From positions 186,001-250,000 of the forward strand of contig NZ_CP196822.1 in the NCBI RefSeq assembly GCF_051912485.1: 64,000 nucleotides of DNA, in the 5' to 3' direction. This stretch comes from Nitrobacter sp051912485. GTDB taxonomy: Bacteria > Pseudomonadota > Alphaproteobacteria > Rhizobiales > Xanthobacteraceae. The notes beneath the pieces are model-generated. The model ran no database searches. It was not told where the DNA came from and worked only from the letters and a program-made list of their open reading frames with translations. Made by a program: the position numbers and the translations under genes. The first letter of the stretch is position 1; every line of letters starts with the position of its first letter. Of this stretch, positions 51,860-61,676 are shown one piece after another.

Positions 51860-53161
51860 CTATTGTCGTCCGATGCTCTCATACTTGAATCCGGCCGATC
51901 GCATGTCTTCCGGGCGATAGATATTTCGCAAATCCACGATCACCGGCGTAGCCATGTCTGTTTTGATCCGCTCGAGGTCAAGCGCGCGGAACTGCCGCCA
52001 CTCCGTCACGATCACCAGCGCGTCCGCGCCGCGAGCGCAGGAGTAGGGATCGTCGCAATATTCGACGTCTGAAAGCTCCTTCTTCGCCTGCTCCATGCCG
52101 ACGGGATCGTGCGCTCTGACCTTGGCCCCGAAATCGAGGAGGCCGGCGATCAGCGCGATCGACGGGGCTTCACGCATGTCGTCGGTGTCGGGCTTGAAGG
52201 TCAGGCCCAGCACGGCGATGGTCTTGCCGCGAATGTCGTTGTCGAGCGCTCCGGCGACCTTTCGTGACATCGTGCGCTTGCGGGCCTCATTGACGGTCAG
52301 GGTCGCCTCGACGACGCGAAGCTGCACGCCGTAATCGAGCGCGGTCTTCGTCAGAGCGCGGGTGTCCTTCGGGAAGCATGAGCCGCCATAGCCCGGACCG
52401 GCATGCAGGAATTTGGCGCCGATGCGATTATCTAGCCCGATGCCGCGAGCGACTTCCTGCACGTTGGCGCCGACTCGTTCCGCGAGATCCGCGATCTCGT
52501 TGATGAAGGTGATCTTGGTCGCGAGAAAGGCGTTGGCGGCATATTTGATCAGTTCGGCGGTGCGTCGGCCGGTGTAGAGGATCGGCGCCTGATTGAGATA
52601 AAGCGGGCGGTAGATCTGCCCCATCACTTTCCTGGCGCGCTCATCTTCGGTGCCGACCACGATACGGTCCGGATGCTGGAAGTCGCGGATCGCAGCGCCC
52701 TCGCGCAGGAATTCCGGGTTCGCGACAACCGCGAAGTCGGCCGCCGGATTGGTCTCCCGGATGATCCGCTCCACCTCGTCGCCGGTCCCGACCGGGACCG
52801 TCGATTTGGTGACGATAACCGTAAAGCCCTCCAGACGCGCGGCGATCTCGCGGGCTGCTGCATGCACATAGCTTAGGTCCGCATGCCCGTCGCCGCGCCG
52901 TGACGGCGTTCCGACCGCGATAAATACAGCGTCCGCATCGCCGATGTCGGAGAGATCGGTCCCGAACATCAGCCGGCCAGAATTGATGCCGGACTCGACA
53001 AGTTTGTCGAGGTCCGGTTCGAAGATCGGAATCATGCACTGGTTCAGCGCTGCGATCTTGTCGGAATCCTTGTCGATGCAGGTGACGTCATGGCCGAAAT
53101 CGGCGAAGCAGGCTCCGGACACCAGGCCGACATAGCCGGCCCCAATCATCACAATGCGCAT
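51860..53161 (-). CDS. ugd: UDP-glucose 6-dehydrogenase
   Basis: A 433-residue enzyme that oxidises UDP-glucose to UDP-glucuronate with two NAD. The N-terminus MRIVMIGAGYVGLVSG binds NAD; the substrate loop is TVPVGTGDEVERII. The catalytic Cys lies in GYGGSCFPKDTRAL (about residue 260). The C-terminal domain contains VLGLTFKPDTDDMREAPS. The start at 53161 matches the family N-terminus; ten more upstream codons are in frame but unsupported. It is on the same strand as rfbB and rfbA (72 bp gap), so UDP-glucuronate and dTDP-rhamnose supply are linked. Confidence 0.95.
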   Translation of the reverse strand: MRIVMIGAGYVGLVSGACFADFGHDVTCIDKDSDKIAALNQCMIPIFEPDLDKLVESGINSGRLMFGTDLSDIGDADAVFIAVGTPSRRGDGHADLSYVHAAAREIAARLEGFTVIVTKSTVPVGTGDEVERIIRETNPAADFAVVANPEFLREGAAIRDFQHPDRIVVGTEDERARKVMGQIYRPLYLNQAPILYTGRRTAELIKYAANAFLATKITFINEIADLAERVGANVQEVARGIGLDNRIGAKFLHAGPGYGGSCFPKDTRALTKTALDYGVQLRVVEATLTVNEARKRTMSRKVAGALDNDIRGKTIAVLGLTFKPDTDDMREAPSIALIAGLLDFGAKVRAHDPVGMEQAKKELSDVEYCDDPYSCARGADALVIVTEWRQFRALDLERIKTDMATPVIVDLRNIYRPEDMRSAGFKYESIGRQ

Positions 53162-53233
53162 TGTGGTACGGACCCGGGTTGCCGATCGCAAGTTACAAAA
53201 GCCATGCCGTTCTCCGACGAACCGACCGTTGCG

Positions 53234-54301
53234 TTATCCGCTGAGCCCGACGCGTTTCGCCGTATAACCCCGCTCCAGGATCGCTCGCCACCAGGGCTGC
53301 TCGTCGACATACCAACGGACCGTCTTCTCGATGCCACTCTCGAAATTCTCCTCCGCCCGCCAGCCAAGTTCTCGCTCAAGCTTTGACGCATCGATGGCAT
53401 AGCGACGATCGTGGCCGGGGCGGTCGGCGACGAAGGTGATGAGATCGCGATGCCTGCCCGTTATTCCTGGAGCGATCTCATCGAGCAGGTCACAGATGCT
53501 CTCGACCACGTGCAGGTTGGTGCGCTCGTTACGTCCGCCGACGTTGTAGGTTTCACCGACCACGCCGTGTTCAAGCGCCAGCGTGAGCGCTCTCGCGTGA
53601 TCCTCGACATAAAGCCAGTCACGGATATTCTTGCCGTCGCCATAGACGGGCAGCGGTTCGTCGGCGAGGCCCTTGATGATTATGTGGGGAATCAGCTTTT
53701 CCGGAAAGTGATAGGGCCCGTAATTGTTCGAGCAATTTGTCACGAGTGTCGGCAAATCATAGGTTTCGCGCCAGGCACGCACCAGGTGGTCGGAGGACGC
53801 TTTGCTCGCCGAATAGGGTGAGTTCGGCGCATAGGCGGTGGCCTCGGTGAAGAAGCCCTCATCGCCGAGCGAACCGAACACCTCGTCGGTGGAGACGTGA
53901 AGGAAGCGGAATTTCTCGCGCTTCTCCGGAGAAAGCGTGCGCCAGTGGCGCAACGTTTCTTGTAGGAGGGTGAACGTGCCGACAATGTTGGTCTGGATGA
54001 ACTCGCCGGGGCCGTCGATCGAGCGGTCAACATGGCTCTCGGCGGCGAGGTTCATCACCGCGTCCGGTCGGTACTTCTCGAAAAGATGGCGCAGGCCGAT
54101 GCCGTCGCCAATGCACTGCTTCTCGAAGGCATAGTTCAGGTTCTCGTTCGTGTCAGGCAACGAGTCGAGGTTCGCGGCGTAGGTACACTTGTCGATGTTG
54201 ACCACGCGGGCATGGGTATTGTGCAGGAGGTGACGAACCACCGCTGAACCGATGAACCCCGCGCCGCCTGTGACAAAAATGGTCGAAGCCTTGAAGCGCA
54301 T
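53234..54301 (-). CDS. rfbB: dTDP-glucose 4,6-dehydratase
   Basis: A 355-residue short-chain dehydrogenase-fold enzyme, the second step of dTDP-L-rhamnose synthesis. The NAD-binding motif is VTGGAGFIGSAVVRHLL. LAAESHVDRSI, the Thr of HVSTDEVFGSLG and the catalytic YSASK are present. DWLYVEDHARA and YNVGGRNERTNL are typical of RfbB. ATG 54301 has GGAGG 9 nt upstream. It lies 25 bp after rfbA. Confidence 0.96.
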   Translation of the reverse strand: MRFKASTIFVTGGAGFIGSAVVRHLLHNTHARVVNIDKCTYAANLDSLPDTNENLNYAFEKQCIGDGIGLRHLFEKYRPDAVMNLAAESHVDRSIDGPGEFIQTNIVGTFTLLQETLRHWRTLSPEKREKFRFLHVSTDEVFGSLGDEGFFTEATAYAPNSPYSASKASSDHLVRAWRETYDLPTLVTNCSNNYGPYHFPEKLIPHIIIKGLADEPLPVYGDGKNIRDWLYVEDHARALTLALEHGVVGETYNVGGRNERTNLHVVESICDLLDEIAPGITGRHRDLITFVADRPGHDRRYAIDASKLERELGWRAEENFESGIEKTVRWYVDEQPWWRAILERGYTAKRVGLSG

Positions 54302-54326
54302 AACCGATCGCCTCCGTGGACTGGAA

Positions 54327-55202
54327 TTAACACTCATATGAAAGGGCAACTGATTTCAGATATTCGCCGTAGCTGCTTTTCCCGTTCTTTTCGGCCGCCT
54401 TCTCGAATGCCTGAAGCGAGATGTAACCCTGCCGCAACGCGATCTCTTCAGGGCAGGCTATGCGCAAGCCCTGGCGCTGCTCCAGGATCTGAACGAAGTG
54501 GCTGGCTTCGACGAGCGAGGAGTGCGTACCCGTGTCGAGCCAGGCAAAACCGCGCCCAAGCACCTCGACGTAAAGGTTGCCGCGCTCGAGATAGGCGTTG
54601 TTGACGTCCGTGATCTCGATTTCGCCGCGTGCGGACGGCTTGATGCGAGCTGCGATCTCGACGACGTCGTTGTCGTAAAAATACAACCCGGTGACGGCTA
54701 CGTTGGACTTCGGTTGTTTTGGTTTCTCTTCGATGGAGCGCGCCAGCCCGCTGTCGTCGAGTTCAACTACCCCGTATTGTTCGGGGGTGTTGACGACATA
54801 GCCGAACACGGTAGCGCCTTTCTTGCGAGCAGCCGCAGCGGATAACATGCTCGGCAACCCATGGCCGTGGAAAATGTTGTCTCCCAAAACCAGTGCGACC
54901 GGGTCCGAGCCGATAAAGTCGCGGCCGACGATGAAAGCGTCCGCCAGTCCGCGCGGCGTCTCCTGCGTGGCATAAGTAAAGCTCATGCCTATTTCGCTGC
55001 CGTCGCCGAGCAGCCGATGAAACAACGGCTCGTCCTGCGGCGTCGAAATAATCAGAATCTCGCGGATGCCGGCCAACATCAGCGTCGAGAGCGGATAGTA
55101 GATCATCGGTTTGTCGAAGACGGGCAGGAGCTGTTTTGAGACGACCGTCGTTACCGGGTAAAGGCGCGAACCTGTCCCGCCGGCAAGAATAATGCCCTTC
55201 AT
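54327..55202 (-). CDS. rfbA: Glucose-1-phosphate thymidylyltransferase
   Basis: A 291-residue nucleotidyltransferase that makes dTDP-glucose, the first step of the rhamnose pathway. The pyrophosphorylase signature is GIILAGGTGSRLYPVT, followed by SKQLLPVFDKPMIYYPL, VALVLGDNIFHGHGL and EITDVNNAYLERG. GAGGGG lies just before ATG 55202. It is first in the minus-strand unit rfbA-rfbB-ugd and divergent from rfbC over 105 bp. Confidence 0.96.
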   Translation of the reverse strand: MKGIILAGGTGSRLYPVTTVVSKQLLPVFDKPMIYYPLSTLMLAGIREILIISTPQDEPLFHRLLGDGSEIGMSFTYATQETPRGLADAFIVGRDFIGSDPVALVLGDNIFHGHGLPSMLSAAAARKKGATVFGYVVNTPEQYGVVELDDSGLARSIEEKPKQPKSNVAVTGLYFYDNDVVEIAARIKPSARGEIEITDVNNAYLERGNLYVEVLGRGFAWLDTGTHSSLVEASHFVQILEQRQGLRIACPEEIALRQGYISLQAFEKAAEKNGKSSYGEYLKSVALSYEC

Positions 55203-55307
55203 GGCCCCTCACATCCTATCATCGATAACATAACAGATAGTGTTAAGCCTGCAAGTTTGTTATCAATGAGGAGGTATCATCAGTTAATAAATCCAACGTG
55301 ACATGAA

Positions 55308-55862
55308 ATGAATGTTACAAAGACCGGAGTTCCGGACGTCATCATCATTGAGCCCCGGCTGTTCGGCGATCAGCGCGGCTTTTTCCTCGAAACTTATCAA
55401 TTCCTCCGCTACGCCGAGCACGGCGTCAGTCGTCCGTTCATCCAGGACAACCTGTCCCGTTCCGCCCGGGGCGTGTTGCGCGGGCTGCACCTGCAAAACC
55501 CTGGCGCACAGGGGAAGCTGGTGACCGCGCTCCGCGGCAGGGTGCTGGACGTCGCCGTTGACGTGCGCGTCGGCAGTCCGGATTTTGGGCGTCACGTTGC
55601 CGTCGAGCTGAGCGAAGAGAACAGGCGGCAGCTCTGGGTCCCCCGCGGTTTCGCGCACGGTTTCGTCGTTCTCTCGGAGACCGCTGATTTCTTCTACAAG
55701 TGCGACGATCTCTACAGTCCGAAGGACGAGCTCTCGATTCGCTGGAACGATCCCGCGATCGGCATCGACTGGGGCGTGGAGACGCCGTCCTTGTCGGCCA
55801 AGGACGCTGACGCGCCGCTGCTTGCCGACGTCAAGAACCTTCCGGTCTACGGGCAAGTCTGA
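55308..55862 (+). CDS. rfbC: dTDP-4-dehydrorhamnose 3,5-epimerase
   Basis: A 184-residue cupin-fold epimerase. The catalytic His lies in LRGLHLQNP and the catalytic Tyr in FFYKCDDLYSPKDE. RGFFLETYQ near the N-terminus and LWVPRGFAHGFVVLS complete the signature. The stop overlaps the rfbD start (TGATG), giving a two-gene unit that completes the pathway with divergent rfbA-rfbB. Confidence 0.96.
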   Translation: MNVTKTGVPDVIIIEPRLFGDQRGFFLETYQFLRYAEHGVSRPFIQDNLSRSARGVLRGLHLQNPGAQGKLVTALRGRVLDVAVDVRVGSPDFGRHVAVELSEENRRQLWVPRGFAHGFVVLSETADFFYKCDDLYSPKDELSIRWNDPAIGIDWGVETPSLSAKDADAPLLADVKNLPVYGQV

Positions 55863-56776
55863 TGCGGATATTATTGACAGGCACTAATGGCCAGGTCGGC
55901 GGGGCCCTGCGGCCGCTGCTGGAAACGGGCGGCACGGTCATTGCCCCGTCACGCACCGAATTCGACCTGTCGAAGCCTGAGACGCTTACCAAGGCGCTCG
56001 ACGCTTTCAAACCCGATCTCATCATCAATCCCGCGGCCTATACCGCGGTGGATCGCGCCGAGGACGAGCGCGAACTTGCCTTCCTCGTCAACGCCACCGG
56101 GACCGCGGCGATCGCGACGTGGTCGGCACGGCATCGTGTGTCGCTGGTCCATTTCTCAACCGACTATGTCTTCGATGGCTCGGATGACAGGCCATGGCGC
56201 GAGGATAGTCCCACGGGCCCGCTCTCGGTCTATGGCGCGAGCAAGCTCGCCGGCGACCTCGCCATCCGGGCGGCCGGCGGGCCGCATCTGATCGTGCGCA
56301 CCTCTTGGGTCTACGCCGCGAACGGAGCCAATTTCCTGCGCACCATCGCGCGGCTGGCCGGTGAACGCGAGGAGTTGCGCATAGTCGCCGATCAGGTAGG
56401 CGCGCCAACGACGGCAAGCGCGATTGCCGATGCCGTTGCCGGCATCGTGCTGTCGAACGGGTCGAACCTGGAAGGGTTGTTTGCGCGCAACGGCGGCGTG
56501 GTCAATCTTGCTTGCGCCGGCGAGACCAGCTGGTACGGCTTCGCAAGCGCCATCGTCGCGGGGCTGAAGTCGCGCGGCGCGAAGCTCGCAGTGAAGACGA
56601 TCACTCCGATTGCGACGGCCGATTTCCCGACTAAGGCCAAGCGGCCCGGCAATTCCAGGCTCGACCTGTCGCGCTTGAGAGACCTGTTCGGGGTGACCAC
56701 GCCGATGTGGCAGGAGGCATTGTCGCCGGAGCTCGACAGCCTCGTTGCGGTGCAACGCGAGCATGCCGGCTACTGA
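55862..56776 (+). CDS. rfbD: dTDP-4-dehydrorhamnose reductase
   Basis: A 304-residue reductase for the last step to dTDP-L-rhamnose. The N-terminus MRILLTGTNGQVGGAL binds NAD(P)H. NPAAYTAVDRAEDE, the STDYVFDG segment and the active-site YGASKLAGD are conserved. RTSWVYAANGANFL and RPGNSRLDLSRL near the end are also family-typical. It is convergent with a giant glycosyltransferase gene, with only 15 bp between stops. Confidence 0.95.
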   Translation: MRILLTGTNGQVGGALRPLLETGGTVIAPSRTEFDLSKPETLTKALDAFKPDLIINPAAYTAVDRAEDERELAFLVNATGTAAIATWSARHRVSLVHFSTDYVFDGSDDRPWREDSPTGPLSVYGASKLAGDLAIRAAGGPHLIVRTSWVYAANGANFLRTIARLAGEREELRIVADQVGAPTTASAIADAVAGIVLSNGSNLEGLFARNGGVVNLACAGETSWYGFASAIVAGLKSRGAKLAVKTITPIATADFPTKAKRPGNSRLDLSRLRDLFGVTTPMWQEALSPELDSLVAVQREHAGY

Positions 56777-56791
56777 GTCATAGAAGCCTCG

Positions 56792-59143
56792 TCAAAATCC
56801 CAAGGGCAAATCGCGCGCGACCGACGGGCGATTGTACCGAGGAGCCCGTCGTCCCGGAGGCCAGGCCAGGCCACCATACGGAACGCCGTCCCGTGACAGT
56901 TGCGGATTGTAAGTCGGATCGTCGTTGAGCACCTCACCCCAGCGCGCACGGAGCAAGTTGAGCTCATGTTCAAACCGGTCACGTCGGTCGGCGCGAGTGT
57001 CGCTGCCCCGGCTGACGGATTCGGCGTGAACCAGCTTCGCGTGCGGCGTAAAGACAATGCGCTTGCCGGCCTCGCGCAGGCGCAAGCAATAGTCGACATC
57101 GTTGAACGCCACGGCGAAGCGGGCCTCATCCATCCCGCCAACTGCAAGATAGTCGCTCCGTCGGGTTACAAGGCATGCTGCGGTCACCGCGCTGCATTCG
57201 TGCGCCACAAGGAGCTGATCGAGAAAACCCGGGTCGTCGCTGACTCGGTCTGTGAAGGCGTGGGCGACCGAAAAGTTCATGCCCAGCACGACCCCGCCGT
57301 GCTGAATGACGCCGCCAGGCAAGGTCAACAGCGCGCCGACCGCACCGACGTCCGGTTCGCTGAGGCGCGTAAGCATCTCCTCGAGCCAGTCATCGGAGCT
57401 TGCCTCGATGTCGTTGTTGAGAAGGCACAGGATGTCGCTGTCGAGCGTTGCGGCGGCTTCGTTGTTGAGCCTTGCAAAATTGAACGGCTCCTCGACCCGC
57501 AATGTCCGGATGCCGCGTCGCGGCAGATCGGCAAGAAAGCTCATTGTCTCCGGATGAGCGCTGTCGTTGTCGATGACAAGGACCTCGGCGCGACAGCGTT
57601 CGATCGCGGGTGCGATGCTGTCGAGGCAGGCGCGCAGGAGGGAAACGCGGTCGCGGGTCGGGATGATCACTGTCACCCGCTGCTGCGACAACGATCGCCT
57701 GATTCGAACCGCGGGAAAGAAATTGCCTTGCTGCTCGGATACGTTTGCATCAATTCCGCGTGCACGCAGATGCTGATGGCTCGCAGCGGATAGCAAGGAG
57801 CCGGCTTTTGTCCGATCGAGCCTCGGCATGGTCGCCAACGCTCCGGGCAAGTGAAGGATATTTTCCTGCTGCGGACCGGTCTGATCCAGCAGGCTGTTGA
57901 AAAGGCGGTAGAGGTTGTCCGGACGCGCCTCGATGGCCGCGATCAGAGCGTCGCGCCGGACCGCGAACAGATGCGCGCAATACCCTTGCTCGAGCATCCT
58001 TTCGTAATCGAACGCTGGAAAGGAGAGTGGCCAGAGGCGGCCGTCGTCAGCGAGAAAGTCGAGGTCGCCGTATACGGCCACCGCATCGGGATGGGCATCG
58101 AATGCGGCGGCGATGCGGGCCAAAGCGTTGCGTTCGAGCGACACGCCCGCCATGGTCACGACGACGTGGTGCGCATCGGATGCGGCGTCCTCGAGAAACT
58201 CCAGCAAGGCATCGCTGTCGATCGAGAGCGGTTGGCCGTCGATCGCGCCTGCGGTCCAGTTCTCGTTGCTTTGCGTCTCCAGCGTGGACAGCGTCTGCTG
58301 AGCTCCGACGCTGCCGGCGATTACGACGGCTAGCCGAAGCGGGCTTGGCTGCGGCTCCCGTAGCGGGAAGCGATCGCGCCAGTCTGCATAGTCATGGAGA
58401 GGCAGCGAAGCCGGAATAAGCCGATCATACAATTTGCCGCGCAATCGCTCGGCGGCGTAGCCGCCGATAACGTCGATCATTCCGGTGAGGCCATCGGGAA
58501 ATGCAACGAAGATGGCCGTGGCCGGAATTTGTTCGCCATCCTCTTTCCGCAGCAAGATCCGATGGACACGTCCGTCGGCAAAGCGTTGGGAGACGTGGAA
58601 ATCGAAGGCGCGAACGTTGCGCGCGGCCTGTCCTTCGGCCTCGCCGCCGATGTGCGTCCACGCAGAGGCACGGACCTGTGCGACGGATTCTCCATCGACG
58701 ATCGCTTCCAGCGTGACGGCGGCTTCGCTGTCGATCCAGCCCTGGAAGTGCAGGCCACCCAGCCAGCGCAGCTTACTGGACGGGCGAAGGTCGACCGGAC
58801 ATGCGCTGTCACTTTCAAGGTCGATGGGATGGCCGACGGGAGTCCCGAGATTGGCGAGACGCGCCGAAAGGAGGCGTGCGGCGCGGAGCAGATCGGGGTC
58901 AACGGTCACCGCAAAGCCGCAAGTCTTGTTTTGGTTTTGCTGAGAGCCTTCTGGCGCGAAGGCATCGGCGTAGGCCGTCTTCAGCACTAGACCGTCAACC
59001 AGGATGTCGACCGTAAAGCGGCGTTCCGGAGTCTCCGGATCGAACACGAAACCGGACACTGTGCCGTCGTTGTCCAGCGCGAGCCAACTGACAAGCTTTG
59101 GTTTGGCGATCGGTACTTTGCGGGCTCCTATGACGCGCGTCAT
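56792..59143 (-). CDS. Large multidomain glycosyltransferase (GT2 at C-terminus)
   Basis: A 783-residue protein. The N-terminal half has two beta-like regions of no known family (about residues 20-100 and 115-200) and a degenerate GT-like segment (LRLAVVIAGSVGAQQTLSTLETQSN). The C-terminal domain (about 515-760) is a GT2 enzyme: VTVIIPTRDRVSLLRACLDSI, VLVIDNDS, LLNNDIEASSDDW and DVDYCLRLREAG. The closing part resembles rhamnosyltransferases of O-antigen clusters. The ATG overlaps the upstream gene stop (ATGA). It is probably cytoplasmic and acts with the dTDP-rhamnose genes beside it. Confidence 0.82.
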   Translation of the reverse strand: MTRVIGARKVPIAKPKLVSWLALDNDGTVSGFVFDPETPERRFTVDILVDGLVLKTAYADAFAPEGSQQNQNKTCGFAVTVDPDLLRAARLLSARLANLGTPVGHPIDLESDSACPVDLRPSSKLRWLGGLHFQGWIDSEAAVTLEAIVDGESVAQVRASAWTHIGGEAEGQAARNVRAFDFHVSQRFADGRVHRILLRKEDGEQIPATAIFVAFPDGLTGMIDVIGGYAAERLRGKLYDRLIPASLPLHDYADWRDRFPLREPQPSPLRLAVVIAGSVGAQQTLSTLETQSNENWTAGAIDGQPLSIDSDALLEFLEDAASDAHHVVVTMAGVSLERNALARIAAAFDAHPDAVAVYGDLDFLADDGRLWPLSFPAFDYERMLEQGYCAHLFAVRRDALIAAIEARPDNLYRLFNSLLDQTGPQQENILHLPGALATMPRLDRTKAGSLLSAASHQHLRARGIDANVSEQQGNFFPAVRIRRSLSQQRVTVIIPTRDRVSLLRACLDSIAPAIERCRAEVLVIDNDSAHPETMSFLADLPRRGIRTLRVEEPFNFARLNNEAAATLDSDILCLLNNDIEASSDDWLEEMLTRLSEPDVGAVGALLTLPGGVIQHGGVVLGMNFSVAHAFTDRVSDDPGFLDQLLVAHECSAVTAACLVTRRSDYLAVGGMDEARFAVAFNDVDYCLRLREAGKRIVFTPHAKLVHAESVSRGSDTRADRRDRFEHELNLLRARWGEVLNDDPTYNPQLSRDGVPYGGLAWPPGRRAPRYNRPSVARDLPLGF

Positions 59144-61587
59144 GCTCGCCCGACCCACGCGATAACGGTATCGATAAGTCCTTGATCGTCCGCGTCCGCC
59201 GGGATGGCAAGATCGCCCTTGCGCGGTTTCACCGATCCGGCCGACCAGTCGCGGTATGCGACAGGTATTGAGGCCCGCCTTGCGGTCTCGAGGAGAGGGT
59301 GTCCGAATGCCGGTTCCTCGAAGTCCGTGAGCAGCCAACCTGGATTATGCGGCGCGAGAACATCGTGGATCTCATCGGCTGCGACCGACCCGGTTATGAA
59401 AACATTCCCGTAGGACATCAGACAATCATCGTCACAGGTCGCGCCGGCGATGATGATCGATCTGGATGGCTCTCGCTGCCGCAGACGCTCTGCCAATCTT
59501 CGTATCAAGCGGAAGGATGCGGGCGAGGGCGCAGACGGCACGATGGCAAGCGATTGGCTCGCGCCACGGATCGGCGCCAGCGTCAGCGGGCGGGTTGGCC
59601 AATCCTGGAGGACGATTTTGCGGTTGGGCCAGCGGGTTTGCGCAAACGCCTTGGCAGTCTTGCTGGAAGCAAAAAACGGCGTTTCGTCAGGAAGCGAGGT
59701 CACAGCTTTGCCGAGATCGCCGGCCGTCAGCCACGGATTGATCGGAAGGCAGAGTTTCCGCATCAGTTCGATCAACTGCGGCAACGGATTCGGCTCAATG
59801 ATTTCGACGCGATCGGGGTGCAGCCGCGCAATGATGCCTGCGGCCTCGGCGATGGCTGCCTCGGTGCCGAAACCCAACTGGACGGCTTGGGGGCTGCTGC
59901 CGTCGGCCACCTTGAGATGAACGACGTCGCGCTCTCGCAACAGGAGGACCGCACGCTCGCCACGCTCACGGAGATGACGCGCCCGCTCTTCGGCGACTGC
60001 GGCTAATCTCCGTCGATTGCCGAGAATCAACACCGAGGGCTGTGGGGGCCAGGTCAGTGCGTGATCGAGCCTCGCACGCGCCGGTCGTAGCGGGTCGGCA
60101 ACCTCGAACGCGCGACATTCTCGCCGGTAGTCGGGGAATCGCCGGTCGAGAATTTCCAGGTTGCGAAGCACCAGACTTCGCTTCTCGTGCCGGAAGGATT
60201 TCGAGCCGTGGTGTCCGACATAGATCGACGGCGCGCAGACGTTGCGGAAACCCTTGGCGCGGGCGCGCAAGCAGAGATCGACATCCTCAAGATAACCTCG
60301 CTCGAAGTTTTCCGAGAGCCCGCCAATGGCGGCGAGGCAGTCGTGTGTAATATAGAGACAGAAGCCGATGCCGCTCGGCACGTCGATGACATCGCCGGCA
60401 TTGGCGATGCTCGCGACCCGGTCGATCTCGAGGATATTCTCGTAGCTTTGCATGGGATTGAGATCGTTCGGCGTCGGAAACGAAAAGATGTCGCCGTTGT
60501 TTGAGAGCGGGGTGACCGTCCCGATGTCAGGTGCGGAGTGCGCCACGGTCGCCAATCGCTCAACGAAGCCCGGCGGCACGATGGTGTCGGAATTGAGCAG
60601 CACGACGTCACCCGCCGGTATGTTCTCCAGCGCGCGATTGATCGCGCCGACGAAGCCGAGATTGGTCCCGTTTACGAGGTGATCGATCGTCTTGGTGGCA
60701 GCAAGTTCGTTCAGATAGCGCCGTAACTCCGGTTCGGGGGTAGCATCATCGACAGCCAGAATGCGGAAGGGGTGTCGTCCGGCCAACGCACGCGCCTTGA
60801 TGAGGCTGTTAAAACAGTCGAGCGTTGCCTGTACGTCCCGGTACACCGGAACAATGACGGTGGACGCGAGGGCACCGGATCGTGGCGCGACGGACCGGTC
60901 CGTATCGGTTCGGATATCCGGCGGCGTGGCTAGGTTGGGAGCCAGCCGGCGAACCTGGACGATCTCGCCGTCGCATGTCAGCGTCAGCGTCTGAGGTGTT
61001 CTGGATGGTGGACGGCGGACCAGAAAGGCCGTCGCATGAACCTCCATGCCGGCCAGCGGGTGAAACGGGTTGGGTTCAAGCACACTGGTCAGTGTGCCGT
61101 TTTCAATTGCAAGGCTGACTTCGATCGTGTTTGCCGTGGTCCATGCGACCCAACCCGTCACGTGATTGTCAAACACCGAGCAGGCGGCCCAGTGCCGATC
61201 TCCTGTGCGCCGGAGCTCCTCGATGGCAGCTCGCAGAACCGCCTTATTGCTGTCACGGCCGATCAGATTGACAGCCGCGGTTTGCCGGCGATCGTCGTTA
61301 GCCCAGGCGAGCATTCTGCGATTGGCGGCAAGATCAGATGGGTCGATGAGAAGCGCTTCGGCGAGATCGGCCAGGGCCTCCTCCCTGCGTTCCAGCTTCC
61401 AGTTCGCCTCCGCGCGGAGAACGAAGCAATGCGCAGCCGATGGACCGATCCGGCAACGTCTGTCCGCGTATTTGAACGCCGCAAGAAAGTTCTGAGCCTT
61501 CAGCGCTTGCGCGGCCATGCGCTCGAGCATGACATGCGAGCAAAATCCGACACGCGCCCGGGTGTCACTGACGGTGCCGAGATCCAT
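59140..61587 (-). CDS. Large TPR plus GT2 glycosyltransferase
   Basis: An 815-residue protein. The N-terminus (about residues 20-115) has TPR-like helices (ALKAQNFLAAFKYADRRCRIGP, EEALADLAEALLIDPSD). After a beta-like region (about 140-235) comes the GT2 domain (about 245-500): TVIVPVYRDVQATLDCFNSL, ILAVDDATPE, VVLLNSDTIVPPGF and YLEDVDLCLRARAKG. The C-terminal 300 residues look like a divergent second glycosyltransferase of GT-B type, which I cannot assign. It overlaps the next gene by 4 bp, so the two giant enzymes are made together. Confidence 0.82.
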   Translation of the reverse strand: MDLGTVSDTRARVGFCSHVMLERMAAQALKAQNFLAAFKYADRRCRIGPSAAHCFVLRAEANWKLERREEALADLAEALLIDPSDLAANRRMLAWANDDRRQTAAVNLIGRDSNKAVLRAAIEELRRTGDRHWAACSVFDNHVTGWVAWTTANTIEVSLAIENGTLTSVLEPNPFHPLAGMEVHATAFLVRRPPSRTPQTLTLTCDGEIVQVRRLAPNLATPPDIRTDTDRSVAPRSGALASTVIVPVYRDVQATLDCFNSLIKARALAGRHPFRILAVDDATPEPELRRYLNELAATKTIDHLVNGTNLGFVGAINRALENIPAGDVVLLNSDTIVPPGFVERLATVAHSAPDIGTVTPLSNNGDIFSFPTPNDLNPMQSYENILEIDRVASIANAGDVIDVPSGIGFCLYITHDCLAAIGGLSENFERGYLEDVDLCLRARAKGFRNVCAPSIYVGHHGSKSFRHEKRSLVLRNLEILDRRFPDYRRECRAFEVADPLRPARARLDHALTWPPQPSVLILGNRRRLAAVAEERARHLRERGERAVLLLRERDVVHLKVADGSSPQAVQLGFGTEAAIAEAAGIIARLHPDRVEIIEPNPLPQLIELMRKLCLPINPWLTAGDLGKAVTSLPDETPFFASSKTAKAFAQTRWPNRKIVLQDWPTRPLTLAPIRGASQSLAIVPSAPSPASFRLIRRLAERLRQREPSRSIIIAGATCDDDCLMSYGNVFITGSVAADEIHDVLAPHNPGWLLTDFEEPAFGHPLLETARRASIPVAYRDWSAGSVKPRKGDLAIPADADDQGLIDTVIAWVGRA

Positions 61588-61676
61588 CTAGCGGTGTCCT
61601 GACCAGTTAGCGCTTGGTCGGCGTTTCGAAGCCGCTGCTGGCCTTCAGCTTGATCCGAAAAAAGCGGAAGCCGGCT